A stretch of 60,264 nt of DNA from an uncultured Clostridia bacterium (GCA_947591315.1 CANQDD010000016.1:1-60264), one strand, 5' to 3'; counted from the stretch's first letter, positions 17,391-27,330 are shown. Numbers and translations are program-made. Notes: generated by a model not told the origin, from the sequence alone.

Positions 17391-18428
17391 TTATAAGTAA
17401 AATCCCGCATTTGCGAGAGCTGTTTTCTCGTCCAGTCCGAACATTAAATTCATGTTCTGTACAGCCTGACCGGCCGCGCCCTTGACTATGTTGTCGAGCG
17501 CCGACACAACGACCGCTCTTTGCAGCCGCTTGTCGTAGCACACGCCTATGTCCACGAAATTAGAGCCGGCGACGTGCTTTGTTTCGGGAAGCTCGCCGAC
17601 CTCCTTCACTCTCACAAAAAACTCGTCCCTGTAAAATTCCTTGTACATCTCTACAAGCTCCTCCGCGCTCGACGGTCGGTTGAGGTTTACATAAATCGTC
17701 GAGAGTATGCCGCGCTTCTGCGGTATAAGGTGCGGCGTGAACGAAATTATAATCGGCTCGCCCGCGATATTGGAAAGCTCTTGCTCTATCTCGGACGTGT
17801 GGCGGTGGTTCGTGACCTTGTACGCCTTCGTCGTCTCCGTACATTCGCAGAAATGGTTCTGCAGCGACAGTCCGCGTCCCGCACCCGTCACGCCCGATTT
17901 CGCGTCAACGATTATATTTTTCGTTTCGGCTATCTTACCCGCCAGAAGCGGAGCCGCGCCCAATATGGAGCAGGTCGTGTAGCAGCCGGGGTTGCCGATA
18001 AGTCTCGCCTTTTTGATTTTTTCGCGGTGAAGCTCCGGAAGTCCGTACACCGATTCCTTCAAAAGCTCCGGTGACGAGTGTTTTTCGCCGTACCATTCCT
18101 CGTACACCGCCGCGTCGTCGTAGCGGTAGTCGCCGCTTAGGTCTATCACTTTAAGTCCTCTGTCCAAAAGCGACGGAATGACCGTCTTTGACGCGCCGTG
18201 CGGCAGAGCCGTAAACGCCACGTCGCATTTTGCCGCTCTGTCAAGGTCGAGTTCCTCGCACTCCTTTTCAAGAATATGTCTTAAATTCTGGTACACGTCG
18301 CTTATCTTCTGTCCGGCAAAGCTCTGCGAGCCGAGTATTTCAATGCTCACATTCGGGTGGTTCGTAAGGAGCCTTACAAGCTCAATGCCCGCGTAGCCGG
18401 TCGCGCCGAGAACCGCAGCCTTTATCAT
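17391..18428 (-). CDS. argC: N-acetyl-gamma-glutamyl-phosphate reductase
   Basis: Third step of arginine synthesis; reduces the acyl phosphate with NADPH. 345 residues. N-terminal Rossmann motif AAVLGATGYAGIELVRLL, and LIGNPGCYTTCSI around the catalytic Cys149. FTPHLIPQKRGILSTIYV and ASNFVDIGVCYD-type C-terminal motifs are present. A strong promoter lies 35 nt upstream with only a short leader, so no T-box or long arginine attenuator is present; control by an ArgR-type repressor is possible but no operator was identified. Confidence 0.97.
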   Translation of the reverse strand: MIKAAVLGATGYAGIELVRLLTNHPNVSIEILGSQSFAGQKISDVYQNLRHILEKECEELDLDRAAKCDVAFTALPHGASKTVIPSLLDRGLKVIDLSGDYRYDDAAVYEEWYGEKHSSPELLKESVYGLPELHREKIKKARLIGNPGCYTTCSILGAAPLLAGKIAETKNIIVDAKSGVTGAGRGLSLQNHFCECTETTKAYKVTNHRHTSEIEQELSNIAGEPIIISFTPHLIPQKRGILSTIYVNLNRPSSAEELVEMYKEFYRDEFFVRVKEVGELPETKHVAGSNFVDIGVCYDKRLQRAVVVSALDNIVKGAAGQAVQNMNLMFGLDEKTALANAGFYL

Positions 18429-18462
18429 CGTTTATCCTTCTTTCTTTTAATCTCGGCTATAT

Positions 18463-18491
18463 ATTATACAATAAAATACGCGATTTGTAAA
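18463..18491 (-). promoter_or_regulatory. Promoter of argC-argB-proS
   Basis: Minus strand TTTACA (18491-18486), 17-nt spacer, TATAAT (18468-18463). Confidence 0.8.
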
Positions 18492-18499
18492 GAATAATT

Positions 18500-18880
18500 T
18501 TACAGTATATTTTCAAGACAAATCCTGTAATCTCTGGGCAAATTTTCTATAAGCACCCCAAGAGAGCGGCACTTTGAATACGCGTCCGGCTTCTGACGCT
18601 CGTTTGCGTAACCCTCGAGCTCCGACACGCCGAGCTCTATCTCGTCAAGGCGCACATGGTTACCTGTTGCCGTCAGAAAGACGCGGCGGCTGTCAACGGA
18701 GCTCCTAAGCCGCTTTATGTCCTCAGCCGCGCCGTCATAGTCCTCGCTCTCGATTTTTTCGGCTATTGAATTGTTTATTTCGGTAAGCTCGCCTGAAATT
18801 TTATTCATTCTGTTTGTATAAATAAAACTTCCCGCAACGATTGCCGCCGCGATTACGAGCGCGGATATTACACCCCTCAT
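18500..18880 (-). CDS. DUF4363 family membrane-anchored protein
   Basis: 126 residues: a short N-terminal membrane segment (VISALVIAAAIVAGSFIY) followed by a soluble helical domain (LTEINNSIAEKIESEDYDGA, RRVFLTATGNHVRLDEIELG). This matches DUF4363, a spore-former-associated family usually encoded after a DUF421 gene, as here: the two genes overlap by 4 nt. Function unknown; the constant pairing suggests a shared membrane complex. Confidence 0.85.
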   Translation of the reverse strand: MRGVISALVIAAAIVAGSFIYTNRMNKISGELTEINNSIAEKIESEDYDGAAEDIKRLRSSVDSRRVFLTATGNHVRLDEIELGVSELEGYANERQKPDAYSKCRSLGVLIENLPRDYRICLENIL

Positions 18881-19557
18881 TTCTTCCCCTCCTTCATCTG
18901 CACAAAAAGCTTGTCGTCCATGTCAAGCGACGCGAGAAACACGTCCTTAACGCCGTTCACGCCGCGCTTTTTAAGCTCGTTTTCGAGCCACCCCGCCGTC
19001 TTGCCGCTTCGCATAAGCTCAAATTTGTTAAGGCAGCCGTCCGCGACGAGCATATACGGCAGTCCGCCCTTCGTCACGGTGCTTGACATCATATCCCCTA
19101 CCGTCACGGCGCGCGCGTCCGCCTTCGGTATGACGCTCAGCTGACCGCTCGTCTCGATAACGGCTACCTCCACATCGGCGATATTCGGGTAATTGCAGAG
19201 CCGAAGTTCCTCCATGAGGTCGTTCAGGTTAAAACGCATACGCCGCAGCTCGCCCTCGTTTATGTGACCGTTGTATATGACCATGCTCGGCTCGCCGCTC
19301 AAAAACTTTCTGACCGTCTTGCTTTTAAGGCTAAGCTGCGACGTTGCAACCTCGGCTATAAGCAGCGTCAAAACCGGCACAATGCCCGAAAACAGCGGTA
19401 TTTCCACCGACTCCATCGGTATCGACGCAAGGTCGGAAATCATTATCGCGACAACAAGCTCCGACGGCTGAAGCTCGCCGAGCTGCCGCTTTCCCATTAT
19501 TCTGAGTGAGAGTATCACGATCGAGTACAGTATCAACGTTCGTATCGCAAGTACCAT
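18877..19557 (-). CDS. DUF421 family membrane protein (YetF-like)
   Basis: 226 residues: three N-terminal transmembrane helices (LAIRTLILYSIVILSLRIMG, ELVVAIMISDLASIPM, GIVPVLTLLIAEVATSQL) and a C-terminal cytoplasmic domain with the family hallmarks RIMGKRQLGELQPSELVV and FLSGEPSMVIYNGHINE, MRFNLNDLMEELR. Bacillus YetF and its sporulation paralogues belong here. Precedes and overlaps the DUF4363 gene. Divergent from yerC across a 123-bp gap. Confidence 0.92.
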   Translation of the reverse strand: MVLAIRTLILYSIVILSLRIMGKRQLGELQPSELVVAIMISDLASIPMESVEIPLFSGIVPVLTLLIAEVATSQLSLKSKTVRKFLSGEPSMVIYNGHINEGELRRMRFNLNDLMEELRLCNYPNIADVEVAVIETSGQLSVIPKADARAVTVGDMMSSTVTKGGLPYMLVADGCLNKFELMRSGKTAGWLENELKKRGVNGVKDVFLASLDMDDKLFVQMKEGKK

Positions 19558-19619
19558 ATCCGTTACCTCCGCAGGATTTATTTCATCTTATCGTTTCCGC
19601 TTTAATTGAAAATTATGTA

Positions 19620-19648
19620 TTTACTTTCACGCGTTAAAGTGGTACAAT
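19620..19648 (+). promoter_or_regulatory. Promoter of yerC
   Basis: TTTACT, 17-nt spacer, TACAAT; AAGGAG lies before the ATG at 19681. Confidence 0.6.
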
Positions 19649-19680
19649 ATATGTAATCAAAGCATAAGGAGCATATAAAG

Positions 19681-19980
19681 ATGAAGGAAATGAACGATAA
19701 AAGCACGGATATACTGTTTAAGGCTATTCTCACGCTCCGCACGGTCGACGAGTGCCGAAGATTTTTCGCCGACCTCTGCACCATAACGGAGCTAAAATCC
19801 ATAAGCCAGCGCATGGAGGTCGCGCTTATGCTGAAGGAGGGCAGCGTGTACACCGACATTGCCGAGAAAACAGGCGCGTCGACCGCCACGATAAGCCGTG
19901 TGAACAGATGTATAAATTACGGCTCGGACGGCTATAATTTAGTGATTGACAGAATGGAGAAATCCGATGAGCAGCTATAA
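19681..19980 (+). CDS. YerC/YecD family TrpR-like DNA-binding protein
   Basis: 99 residues, all helical: FKAILTLRTVDECRRFFADL, CTITELKSISQRMEVALML, then a helix-turn-helix KEGSVYTDIAEKTGASTATISRVNRC. This is the small TrpR-superfamily YerC/YecD group of Firmicutes. It is not itself shown to bind tryptophan; family members lack a defined ligand. Its closeness to the trp genes (16 kb) is not evidence of trp control. The next gene starts inside its last codons. Confidence 0.92.
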   Translation: MKEMNDKSTDILFKAILTLRTVDECRRFFADLCTITELKSISQRMEVALMLKEGSVYTDIAEKTGASTATISRVNRCINYGSDGYNLVIDRMEKSDEQL

Positions 19981-20704
19981 CGATTTCGCCGAGGTCTACG
20001 ACCGCCTGATGAAACGGGACGTGGACTACGAAAAATGGGCTGACTATATAGAAAATCTGTTTGACTATTGCGGCGTGAACCCGTCGCTTGTCTGCGATGT
20101 CGCTTGCGGCACGGGCAACATCACGATACCGCTCGCGCGGCGCGGCTACGACATGACGGGCGTTGACGTCTCGGAAAGTATGCTTAACATCGCGCGCGGA
20201 AAGTCGGAGGGACTTAATATCCTCTACCTGTGCCAGAGCATGACGAAAATCGACCTCTACGGCACAATGGGCGCGTTTCTATGCATGATCGACGGCGTGA
20301 ATTACTGTTTATCCCCGAAGTCGCTGCTCAAATTTTTTACGAAAATCAAGACGTGCTTTATGGACGGGGGCGCTCCGTTTATTTTTGATATAAGCACGGA
20401 GCATAAGCTTAAAAACGTCATCGGCTCGAACACGTTCGTCCACTCGGAAAAGGACGTTTTCTACACGTGGCAGAACAGGTACATCGAGAGCAAGCGTCTT
20501 TCGGATATGTTCCTGACGTTTTTCGTAAAAGACGGACATTCCTACCGCCGATTTGAGGAACGGCATTTGCAGAGAGCGTGGAAAGAGGAGGAAATCACGG
20601 CGCTGCTTAAAAGAGCGGGATTTAATAAAATTGACGTATTCGGCGAGCTTTCTTTCGACAAGCCGAGGGAGAACGAGGAAAGAATCGTTTTCGCTGCGAG
20701 ATAA
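19967..20704 (+). CDS. Class I SAM-dependent methyltransferase
   Basis: 245 residues from ATG 19967 (MSSYNDFAEVYDRLM), which has GGAGA upstream and overlaps the yerC end. Motif I VCDVACGTGNITIPLARRG binds SAM; MTGVDVSESMLNIAR is motif II. Similar proteins are encoded beside YerC in many Firmicutes; the substrate (small molecule or tRNA) is unknown. Confidence 0.88.
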   Translation: MSSYNDFAEVYDRLMKRDVDYEKWADYIENLFDYCGVNPSLVCDVACGTGNITIPLARRGYDMTGVDVSESMLNIARGKSEGLNILYLCQSMTKIDLYGTMGAFLCMIDGVNYCLSPKSLLKFFTKIKTCFMDGGAPFIFDISTEHKLKNVIGSNTFVHSEKDVFYTWQNRYIESKRLSDMFLTFFVKDGHSYRRFEERHLQRAWKEEEITALLKRAGFNKIDVFGELSFDKPRENEERIVFAAR

Positions 20705-20737
20705 GGCGAAAAAAGACAACAAATCGTTCATTTTTGC

Positions 20738-20766
20738 TTGATTTTTCCATGATTTTGTGATATAAT
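20738..20766 (+). promoter_or_regulatory. Promoter of gyrA
   Basis: TTGATT, 17-nt spacer, TATAAT; AGGAGG precedes ATG 20814. Confidence 0.8.
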
Positions 20767-20813
20767 TATATGGTTAAGGATAAAAAATCAGACACACTTT
20801 TTAGGAGGAAATT

Positions 20814-23321
20814 ATGGCGAAGAAAACCGAGGATTTAAAGCTTGACATGGAAGCTATAAATAATCAGCATATTGTTGATGTTGACCTCGACAGAGAAATG
20901 AAAAAAGCGTATATTGATTACGCGATGAGCGTTATCGTGAGCCGCGCGCTGCCCGACGTAAGGGACGGTATGAAGCCGGTTCACAGACGTATATTATATG
21001 ATATGTACGAGTCTAACCTGCTCTACGAGAACGACTTCAAGAAATCGGCTGCTACCGTCGGCGACGTGCTCGGTAAGTACCACCCCCACGGCGACGCGTC
21101 GGTATACGACGCGATGGTGCGTATGGCGCAGGACTTCTCGCTGCGTTACCCGCTCGTTCAGGGCAAGGGTAACTTCGGCAGCGTGGACGGAGATCCGCCC
21201 GCCGCGTACCGTTACACCGAAGCTAAAATGTCCAAAATATCGGCGCTCATGCTTACCGATATCGAGAAGGAAACGGTCGATTTTGTACCGAACTACGACG
21301 ATAAAATTCCCGAACCGGACGTTCTGCCGTCGCGTTTCCCGAATCTGCTCGTAAACGGCAGCGCGGGTATCGCGGTAGGTATGGCTACTAATATTCCGCC
21401 GCACAACCTCACCGAGGTCATAGACGGTATCATCGCGGTTATTGACGATCCGCTTATCACGATCGAGGAGCTTATGACGCATATTCAGGGCCCCGACTTC
21501 CCGACCGGCGGCGTTATCATGGGCAGAAGCGGCATACGTAACGCGTATACCACCGGACGCGGACGCATAATTCTCCGCGCCGAGGCTGAAATCGAAGAGC
21601 ATAACGGCAGGAACAGAATCATCGTCACCGAAATTCCGTATCAGGTCAACAAGGCAAAGCTCGAAAAGCACATAAACGAGCTTGCGCGCGACGGTAAGAT
21701 CGACGGTATCGCCTCGACGCGCGACGAGTCGACCGAGGTTATACGTCTCGTGATAGACTTAAAGCGCGACGCGAACCCGAATGTCGTGCTGAATAACCTT
21801 TACAAGTACACGCAGATGCAGGACACGTTCGGCGTGATACTGCTCGCGCTCGTCGATAAGGAGCCGAAGATACTCAATCTGCGCGAAATGATCGACTACT
21901 ACATCGCGCACCAGGAGGACGTTATAACGCGCCGCACGAATTTTGAGCTTGAAAAGGCTCTCGCGCGTGCGCATATCCTTGAGGGCTACAAGATAGTTAT
22001 AGACAATGTTGACGAGGTTATACGCATTATACGCGCCTCGAAGGGCATACAGGAGGCGAAGGAAGCGCTGTGCGCAAGATTTTCGCTGTCGGACGAGCAG
22101 GCTGACGCTATCGTTAAGATGCAGCTCGGCAGACTGTCCGGCATGGAGCGTGAAAAGATTGAGGAGGAGTACCGCGACGTTACCGCTAAAATCGCGAATT
22201 ACCGCGAAATTCTCGCTAACGAAAGCATGGTTCTCGATATCATAAAGAACGACCTCATCGACATAAAGAACAAGTACGGCGACGAGAGACGCACAAAGAT
22301 TTCCTCGATTTCGACCGAGATAGATATTGACGACCTCATTGACGAGGAGGATATAGTCGTAACGCTGACGCACACGGGCTACACAAAGCGCGTTCCAGCC
22401 GACACGTACCATTCGCAGAGGCGCGGCGGACGCGGCATAACGGGCATGAGCACGAAGGAAGAGGATTTCGTCGAGCATATCTTAACGACCTCCACACATA
22501 ACACCCTCCTGTTCTTCACGACGCGCGGCACGGTGTACAAGCTGCGCGGCTACCAGATACCCGAGGGCAGCCGTCAGTCGAAGGGTACGGCGATAGTAAA
22601 TCTGCTGCCCTTGGAGAGCGACGAAAAAATCACGGCGATTATTCCTATCAAGGAGTTCCGTGAGGGCGGCTATCTCACGTTTGTGACGCGCGGCGGTCTT
22701 ATCAAGAAAACCGATATTATGGATTATTCGAGAATAAGAAACGGCGGCTTAAGGGCTATCGACCTTGCCGAGGGCGACGAGCTTATACGCGTTCAGCTCA
22801 CGGACGGCACGAAGGACGTTATTCTGTCTACGCATGACGGCTACGCGATTCGCTTTAACGAGAGCGAGGTGCGTCACACAGGCAGAACTACGCGCGGCGT
22901 TAAGGCGATAACGCTCCGCAAGGGCGATTATATCGTCGGCTTCTCGCTCGCGAGAGAGGGCAGCGAGCTTTTGGCTGTAACCGAGAACGGCTACGGCAAG
23001 AAAACGCCGCTCGACGAATACAGAAAGCAGTCGCGCGGCGGTAAGGGTATATTCACCTACAAGCTGACCGACAAGACCGGCAAGCTCGCCGGTATGCGCG
23101 CCGTTACGGACGAGGACGATATTATACTCATCACGTCCGAGGGCGTTATAATAAGAATGCACACCGAGGACATTTCCACGTACAGCCGCCACACGCAGGG
23201 CGTTAAGCTTATGCGTCTCGCGGACAACGTTATCGTCGCGAATATCGCGAGAGCGCCGCGCGACGAGGACGAGGACGAGGACGAGGAAACCGAGGCTTCG
23301 GAAGGAGAGAATGAAGAATGA
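20814..23321 (+). CDS. gyrA: DNA gyrase subunit A
   Basis: 835 residues; with GyrB introduces negative supercoils. Breakage-reunion domain: [38 protein letters not shown] (quinolone-resistance region; Ala95 and Asp99) and the active-site Tyr134 in AAYRYTEAK. The C-terminal pinwheel begins about residue 515 and contains the gyrase-specific box [11 protein letters not shown], which separates it from ParC. It ends in an acidic tail ([19 protein letters not shown]). gyrB is not adjacent. The stop codon overlaps the start of the next gene by 4 nt. Confidence 0.96.
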   Translation: MAKKTEDLKLDMEAINNQHIVDVDLDREMKKAYIDYAMSVIVSRALPDVRDGMKPVHRRILYDMYESNLLYENDFKKSAATVGDVLGKYHPHGDASVYDAMVRMAQDFSLRYPLVQGKGNFGSVDGDPPAAYRYTEAKMSKISALMLTDIEKETVDFVPNYDDKIPEPDVLPSRFPNLLVNGSAGIAVGMATNIPPHNLTEVIDGIIAVIDDPLITIEELMTHIQGPDFPTGGVIMGRSGIRNAYTTGRGRIILRAEAEIEEHNGRNRIIVTEIPYQVNKAKLEKHINELARDGKIDGIASTRDESTEVIRLVIDLKRDANPNVVLNNLYKYTQMQDTFGVILLALVDKEPKILNLREMIDYYIAHQEDVITRRTNFELEKALARAHILEGYKIVIDNVDEVIRIIRASKGIQEAKEALCARFSLSDEQADAIVKMQLGRLSGMEREKIEEEYRDVTAKIANYREILANESMVLDIIKNDLIDIKNKYGDERRTKISSISTEIDIDDLIDEEDIVVTLTHTGYTKRVPADTYHSQRRGGRGITGMSTKEEDFVEHILTTSTHNTLLFFTTRGTVYKLRGYQIPEGSRQSKGTAIVNLLPLESDEKITAIIPIKEFREGGYLTFVTRGGLIKKTDIMDYSRIRNGGLRAIDLAEGDELIRVQLTDGTKDVILSTHDGYAIRFNESEVRHTGRTTRGVKAITLRKGDYIVGFSLAREGSELLAVTENGYGKKTPLDEYRKQSRGGKGIFTYKLTDKTGKLAGMRAVTDEDDIILITSEGVIIRMHTEDISTYSRHTQGVKLMRLADNVIVANIARAPRDEDEDEDEETEASEGENEE

Positions 23322-24196
23322 AAAGAAAACTGACACTTTTGGCGGCGGTCGTAACGGGCGTGGCAATGCTTACCGCGTCATGCGGACCGGCGGACACGTC
23401 GGGACTTACGATGGACAAGGAAACGCTCGAAAAGCTAAAGGTTAACCCCGAGCTTGTGAAAAATACCGTCAACGCGACAATATTGCTTGAAAGCGGCGAT
23501 GAGATAGAGCTTGAGCTTTATCCCGACCTTGCTCCCGACACCGTTGAAAACTTCGTTATGCTCGCGGAGGACGGCTTCTACGACGGCACGATTTTCCACA
23601 GAGTTATCGAGGACTTTATGATACAGGGCGGCGGCTACGACGAGAACCTCAAAAAGCAGGACGCAGACGCGGTAAAGGGCGAATTTGAGGCTAACGGCTT
23701 TGAAAACACGCTCTCGCACGTGCGCGGAGTTATCTCTATGGCGCGGGCGCGCGACATGAACAGCGCGACAAGCCAGTTCTTTATCGTGCAGCAGGATTCT
23801 CCACACCTCGACGGTCAGTACGCGGCATTCGGCAGAGTTACCGACGGTATGGACGTGGTCGACGAGATCGCGTCGGTAAGGACGGGATACGTTGAGGCGC
23901 AGGGTCTGGACGATGTGCCGGTAGATCCTATCGTGATAGACACGATAGAAATAAATTCCGGCAGCGCGGGTAACGACAGCGATACGCCTTCAAAGAGCGC
24001 GGCTCCCAAAAGCACGTCCGCTCCGAAATCGTCGGCGAAGCCTTCAGCCGCTCCCTCGTCGTCGGCGCGTCCCTCAAAGCCCGATACCGACGATACGGAG
24101 GACGAGGCGCTAAGCGACCTGTTCGGCGAAAGTGAAACGGGCGGCGCGGATGAGGACGGTATCGCGAGAGGCGATTTGAGCGACCTGCTGACATAA
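23318..24196 (+). CDS. Lipoprotein cyclophilin-type peptidyl-prolyl isomerase
   Basis: 292 residues. Lipoprotein signal [20 protein letters not shown] with lipobox LTAS-C at about residue 22, so it should act outside the membrane. Cyclophilin domain about 55-215: [59 protein letters not shown] Ser/Lys/Pro/Ala-rich linker and an acidic C-terminal segment ending [13 protein letters not shown] follow, unusual for the family. ATG overlaps the gyrA stop. Probably assists folding of exported proteins. Confidence 0.93.
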   Translation: MKRKLTLLAAVVTGVAMLTASCGPADTSGLTMDKETLEKLKVNPELVKNTVNATILLESGDEIELELYPDLAPDTVENFVMLAEDGFYDGTIFHRVIEDFMIQGGGYDENLKKQDADAVKGEFEANGFENTLSHVRGVISMARARDMNSATSQFFIVQQDSPHLDGQYAAFGRVTDGMDVVDEIASVRTGYVEAQGLDDVPVDPIVIDTIEINSGSAGNDSDTPSKSAAPKSTSAPKSSAKPSAAPSSSARPSKPDTDDTEDEALSDLFGESETGGADEDGIARGDLSDLLT

Positions 24197-24212
24197 TAAA
24201 GGAGAAAACGGT

Positions 24213-24695
24213 ATGAGCAATATAAATATTGAGATCGAAACGGAAAACGGCGGCATTATCAAGGCGGAGCTTTACCCGGACATCGCGCCGATAACGGTCG
24301 AAAATTTTGTGAAGCTTATCGAGGACAATTTCTTCGACGGGCTTATATTTCACCGCGTGATAGCCGGCTTTATGATACAGGGCGGCGGTTACCGTGAGGA
24401 CGGCTCGCACAAGGACGCCGACCCCATAAAGGGTGAGTTTGACAGAAACGGCGTTAAAAATCCGTTAAAGCACGAGCGCGGCGTTCTTTCGATGGCGCGC
24501 ACGATGTTCCCGAACAGCGCGTCGAGCCAGTTCTTTATAATGCACGACGACGCGCCGCACCTCGACGGTCAGTACGCGGCGTTCGGCAAGGTCACTGACG
24601 GTATGGACGTCGTTGACGAGATCGCGGAAACGCCTGTCGATATGAACGATAAGCCGATTGAAAATCAGGTTATTAAGACAATTCGTATTGTATGA
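24213..24695 (+). CDS. Cytoplasmic cyclophilin-type peptidyl-prolyl isomerase
   Basis: 160 residues, no signal peptide. NFFDGLIFHRVIAGFMIQGGG carries the catalytic FHR; SMARTMFPNSASSQFFIMHDD and [20 protein letters not shown] complete the domain. Closely similar to the catalytic part of the upstream lipoprotein, which suggests a tandem duplication with one copy gaining an export signal. Seventeen nt after that gene, followed by a terminator. Confidence 0.95.
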   Translation: MSNINIEIETENGGIIKAELYPDIAPITVENFVKLIEDNFFDGLIFHRVIAGFMIQGGGYREDGSHKDADPIKGEFDRNGVKNPLKHERGVLSMARTMFPNSASSQFFIMHDDAPHLDGQYAAFGKVTDGMDVVDEIAETPVDMNDKPIENQVIKTIRIV

Positions 24696-24702
24696 ATATG
24701 AG

Positions 24703-24733
24703 AAAGAGGATAACATAAGTTATCCTCTTTTTG
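24703..24733 (+). terminator. Terminator of gyrA-cyclophilin operon
   Basis: AAAGAGGATAAC, ATAA, GTTATCCTCTTTTT. Confidence 0.93.
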
Positions 24734-24766
24734 TGTGGTTGGGTTTTTAGAAATCATATAGCGGCG

Positions 24767-25062
24767 CACAACGTGAGCCTCTCCTTGAGGAGAGGTGGCA
24801 TCGCGAAGCGATGACGGAGAGGTGGCAACAGATAAAAAACCACCTCTCAGTCGCCTACGGCGACAGCTCCCCTTACTACGGCATACGAGCAAAGCTCTAT
24901 GCCTATGACGCTAAAGCGTCATTTACCTCAAGGGGAGCCTAACGGCGTGTTGCACAGCAACAAACGCCGTAGTAAGGGGAGACATACGTAGGGGCGAACC
25001 GTGTTCGCCCGTTTTAATTGCGCGCGGCGGGCGAACACGGTTCGCCCCTACGTCAACATGAC
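24767..25062. repeat. Structured intergenic repeat, copy 2, with long hairpin
   Basis: No coding potential. Contains palindromic modules CCTCTCCTTGAGGAGAGG, ATCGCGAAGCGAT, GTCGCCTACGGCGAC, GACGCTAAAGCGTC, CTCCCCTTACTACGGC with its distant complement, and at 24986-25053 two perfect 26-base complementary arms (GGGGCGAACCGTGTTCGCCC core) around a 16-base loop. Shares modules with 14577-14716 and 29008-29222. It fills the gap between the cyclophilin terminator and the convergent membrane-protein gene. Confidence 0.75.
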
Positions 25063-25067
25063 ACACA

Positions 25068-25898
25068 TTACCTTCTCTTCATATACCTTTCTTTCAACCT
25101 ATCGAGATGCTCATTATACGAATGTGACTGCATTCTTGGGAATGCCTTTATAAGTCTGTGCTGGAACAAATGCTTTTCCTCAACAATAGCCGCGTACTTC
25201 TTTTTAAGCTCCTCGGCGTTTTCGCTGTACTTACGCAGACGCTCCTTCGCTTCCTCGCTGTCGAATATCTCCTCACCCTTCTCGGCAACAGCCTTCGCGC
25301 CGTCGTAAACCTTCTCGCCTATACCGTCCGATACGGCGCGTATCTTAGCCGCAAGCTCCTCCATTCCGCGCATACGGCTCGTGAGGTGATTTATCGCCAC
25401 TACCGTTACAACAACGTCCGCGATAAACACAGCCGACAGTACCGATATGACCGTCACGCCGAGCGCGAACGGCACGGCTTTCACAAGTCCGAGTATCGGC
25501 GGGTGTATAAGCTTCATAAGCGCGACGCATATCGCGCCCCACGCGAGCGAGAACAATAGACATATATAACCGCCAAGATTAAGCGGCTGATTTGAATAGT
25601 CCCACCAGCGCGCATGAAATATCTTGTCGAGCGCGAATCCCGTCACAAGCTCGAGCGCCGACGTGAGAATTACCGAGCCGACAAACAGAAGCGGAATATT
25701 GTTCTCAAGCGGCGTAAGGCATATTACGACAACCGCGCCTCCCACGCCGTATATCGGGCATATAGGTCCGTTCAGAAAGCCGCTGTTCACAAAACGCTGC
25801 TCGACAAGTCCGCGGTATATTACCTCGATACACCAGCCGAGAAAGCCGTATATGAAAAACAGCGCGATTATTTCGTAAACCGTGTACCCCAAAATCAT
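25068..25898 (-). CDS. Putative membrane permease, CmpB family (PF06541)
   Basis: 276 residues. Four to five membrane helices in the first two thirds, with the family hallmarks FFIYGFLGWCIEVIYRGL, VNSGFLNGPICPIYGVG, ALELVTGFALDKIFHARWWDYS and NLGGYICLLFSLAWG. The C-terminal 90 residues are a charged helix. Called putative ABC-transporter type IV permease in families, but no ATPase partner is visible and no transport substrate is known. Lies 14 nt downstream of the ClC gene, so probably co-transcribed with it. Confidence 0.88.
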   Translation of the reverse strand: MILGYTVYEIIALFFIYGFLGWCIEVIYRGLVEQRFVNSGFLNGPICPIYGVGGAVVVICLTPLENNIPLLFVGSVILTSALELVTGFALDKIFHARWWDYSNQPLNLGGYICLLFSLAWGAICVALMKLIHPPILGLVKAVPFALGVTVISVLSAVFIADVVVTVVAINHLTSRMRGMEELAAKIRAVSDGIGEKVYDGAKAVAEKGEEIFDSEEAKERLRKYSENAEELKKKYAAIVEEKHLFQHRLIKAFPRMQSHSYNEHLDRLKERYMKRR

Positions 25899-25912
25899 GT
25901 TTATCCCTCCGT

Positions 25913-27181
25913 TTATTTTGTGCTTTTATCTATTTCCTCGCCGTCAAGCTTTGAGTAAACTATTTTTTGACTGTGATAAAGTCCGTAGTAGCCGGACATC
26001 ATGTACGCCACTCCAGCGGCTATGGCGAACAGTACGAACCCCTGCGCGCCGAAAAGCTCCACGCTCAGTATTATTGACGCTATCGGGCAGTTTAACACGC
26101 CGCAGAACATGGATATAAGTCCCAGCGCCGCGCCGAAACCGGGCGGCAGACCGATAAGTCCCGCGATGAAGCAGCCGAACGTCGAACCGATGAAGAACGT
26201 CGGCACTATCTCGCCGCCCTTAAAGCCCGAGCCTATCGTTATCGCCGTGAACACTATTTTGAGCGCCCACGCCCAGCCGTTATCTATGTGCGCGAACGTG
26301 ACAGCCCTCGTTATCACGTCCATGCCCGAACCGTTGTAGTCGCGCGTTCCCGAAAGGTACGTGAGCGCGATAATCGCCGCGCCGCCGACCGCTATACGCA
26401 GATACGGGTTTTTGAACCATATCCGCATGTACCGCGCGGTGTAATGCATGACGGTGCAGAATATTATGCTCAGCTCCGCGCACAGTACGGCTATTAAAAT
26501 CGTCCGAAGCATATTCACCGTTGTTACCTCCGGCACGAGCAGTATCTGAAAGCTCGTCGGTTCAAGTCCGAACATAGCCACTATAATGTACGCGCTTATC
26601 GACGATATGAGGCACGGCACAATTCCCGGGTAATACATGTGACCGATGCTCGATATGCCGAGCGCGAAGAACGCCGCCGTCACGGGCGTTCCGAACAGTG
26701 CGGAAAACACCGCGCTCATGCCGCACATTATGATGATGTGCATGAACCGTTTCTCGGTTTTGAACAGCTTTCCTATCGCCGTGCCGATGCTTCCTCCGAG
26801 CTGCAGCGCAGCGCCCTCACGTCCCGCGCTGCCGCCGAACAGGTGCGTTACCGCGGTACTTATGAATATGAGCGGCGATATTATAAACGGCACGCCGTCG
26901 TGACTGCGTATCGAGTCGATTATGCTGTCCGTGCCGCGGTTCTGGAGCATGTTCATCTTTTTGTACAGCCACACTATCAAAAGACCGCCGACGGGCATTA
27001 AAAACACAAGATAATCGTATTTCAGAAACAGCGTGTCCGCGCCGTGCACCGCCGTGTGGAACACCGCGCCGACAATACCGCCCGCGATACCTATCACAGC
27101 CGATATTATTCCCCACCTTAAAAAAACCTTTGTATATTCCAACGCGGAGCGCAGCTTCGCCGATATAAGCTCCTTGTACAT
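25913..27181 (-). CDS. ClC-family chloride channel or transporter
   Basis: 422 residues with about ten membrane segments. GGSAGREGAALQLGGSIG contains the gating glutamate (REG) typical of H+/Cl- exchangers, and GSGFKGGEIVPTFFIGSTFG is the second ion-pathway signature. No cytoplasmic CBS domains, like many short bacterial ClC proteins. The family also includes fluoride exporters, but the residues here look chloride-like. First gene of a two-gene unit with the CmpB-family protein. Confidence 0.93.
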   Translation of the reverse strand: MYKELISAKLRSALEYTKVFLRWGIISAVIGIAGGIVGAVFHTAVHGADTLFLKYDYLVFLMPVGGLLIVWLYKKMNMLQNRGTDSIIDSIRSHDGVPFIISPLIFISTAVTHLFGGSAGREGAALQLGGSIGTAIGKLFKTEKRFMHIIIMCGMSAVFSALFGTPVTAAFFALGISSIGHMYYPGIVPCLISSISAYIIVAMFGLEPTSFQILLVPEVTTVNMLRTILIAVLCAELSIIFCTVMHYTARYMRIWFKNPYLRIAVGGAAIIALTYLSGTRDYNGSGMDVITRAVTFAHIDNGWAWALKIVFTAITIGSGFKGGEIVPTFFIGSTFGCFIAGLIGLPPGFGAALGLISMFCGVLNCPIASIILSVELFGAQGFVLFAIAAGVAYMMSGYYGLYHSQKIVYSKLDGEEIDKSTK

Positions 27182-27212
27182 TCAGTATGCCCCCAATTCT
27201 TTCCTGACATAT

Positions 27213-27241
27213 ATTCTACCACACCGCGCCATTATTTTCAA
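27213..27241 (-). promoter_or_regulatory. Promoter of the ClC unit
   Basis: Minus strand TTGAAA (27241-27236), 17-nt spacer, TAGAAT (27218-27213). Confidence 0.7.
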
Positions 27242-27268
27242 CCCCCGATGGGCATACAAACATTTTAT

Positions 27269-27296
27269 TCATATTCTGCCGCCGGTTTCATACAAT
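27269..27296 (+). promoter_or_regulatory. Sigma-E-like promoter of sipL
   Basis: TCATATT, 13-nt spacer, CATACAAT, close to the mother-cell sigma-E consensus; the predicted start lies about 30 nt before the sipL ATG and no vegetative promoter is seen. Fits early mother-cell expression. Confidence 0.6.
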
Positions 27297-27330
27297 TTAC
27301 TATATAGTAATTAAATTGGAGGACAAAGCT

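Noticed and set aside
24767-25062. CRISPR array
   Set aside because: Repeats are palindromes of unequal length without regular spacers; no cas genes in the window.
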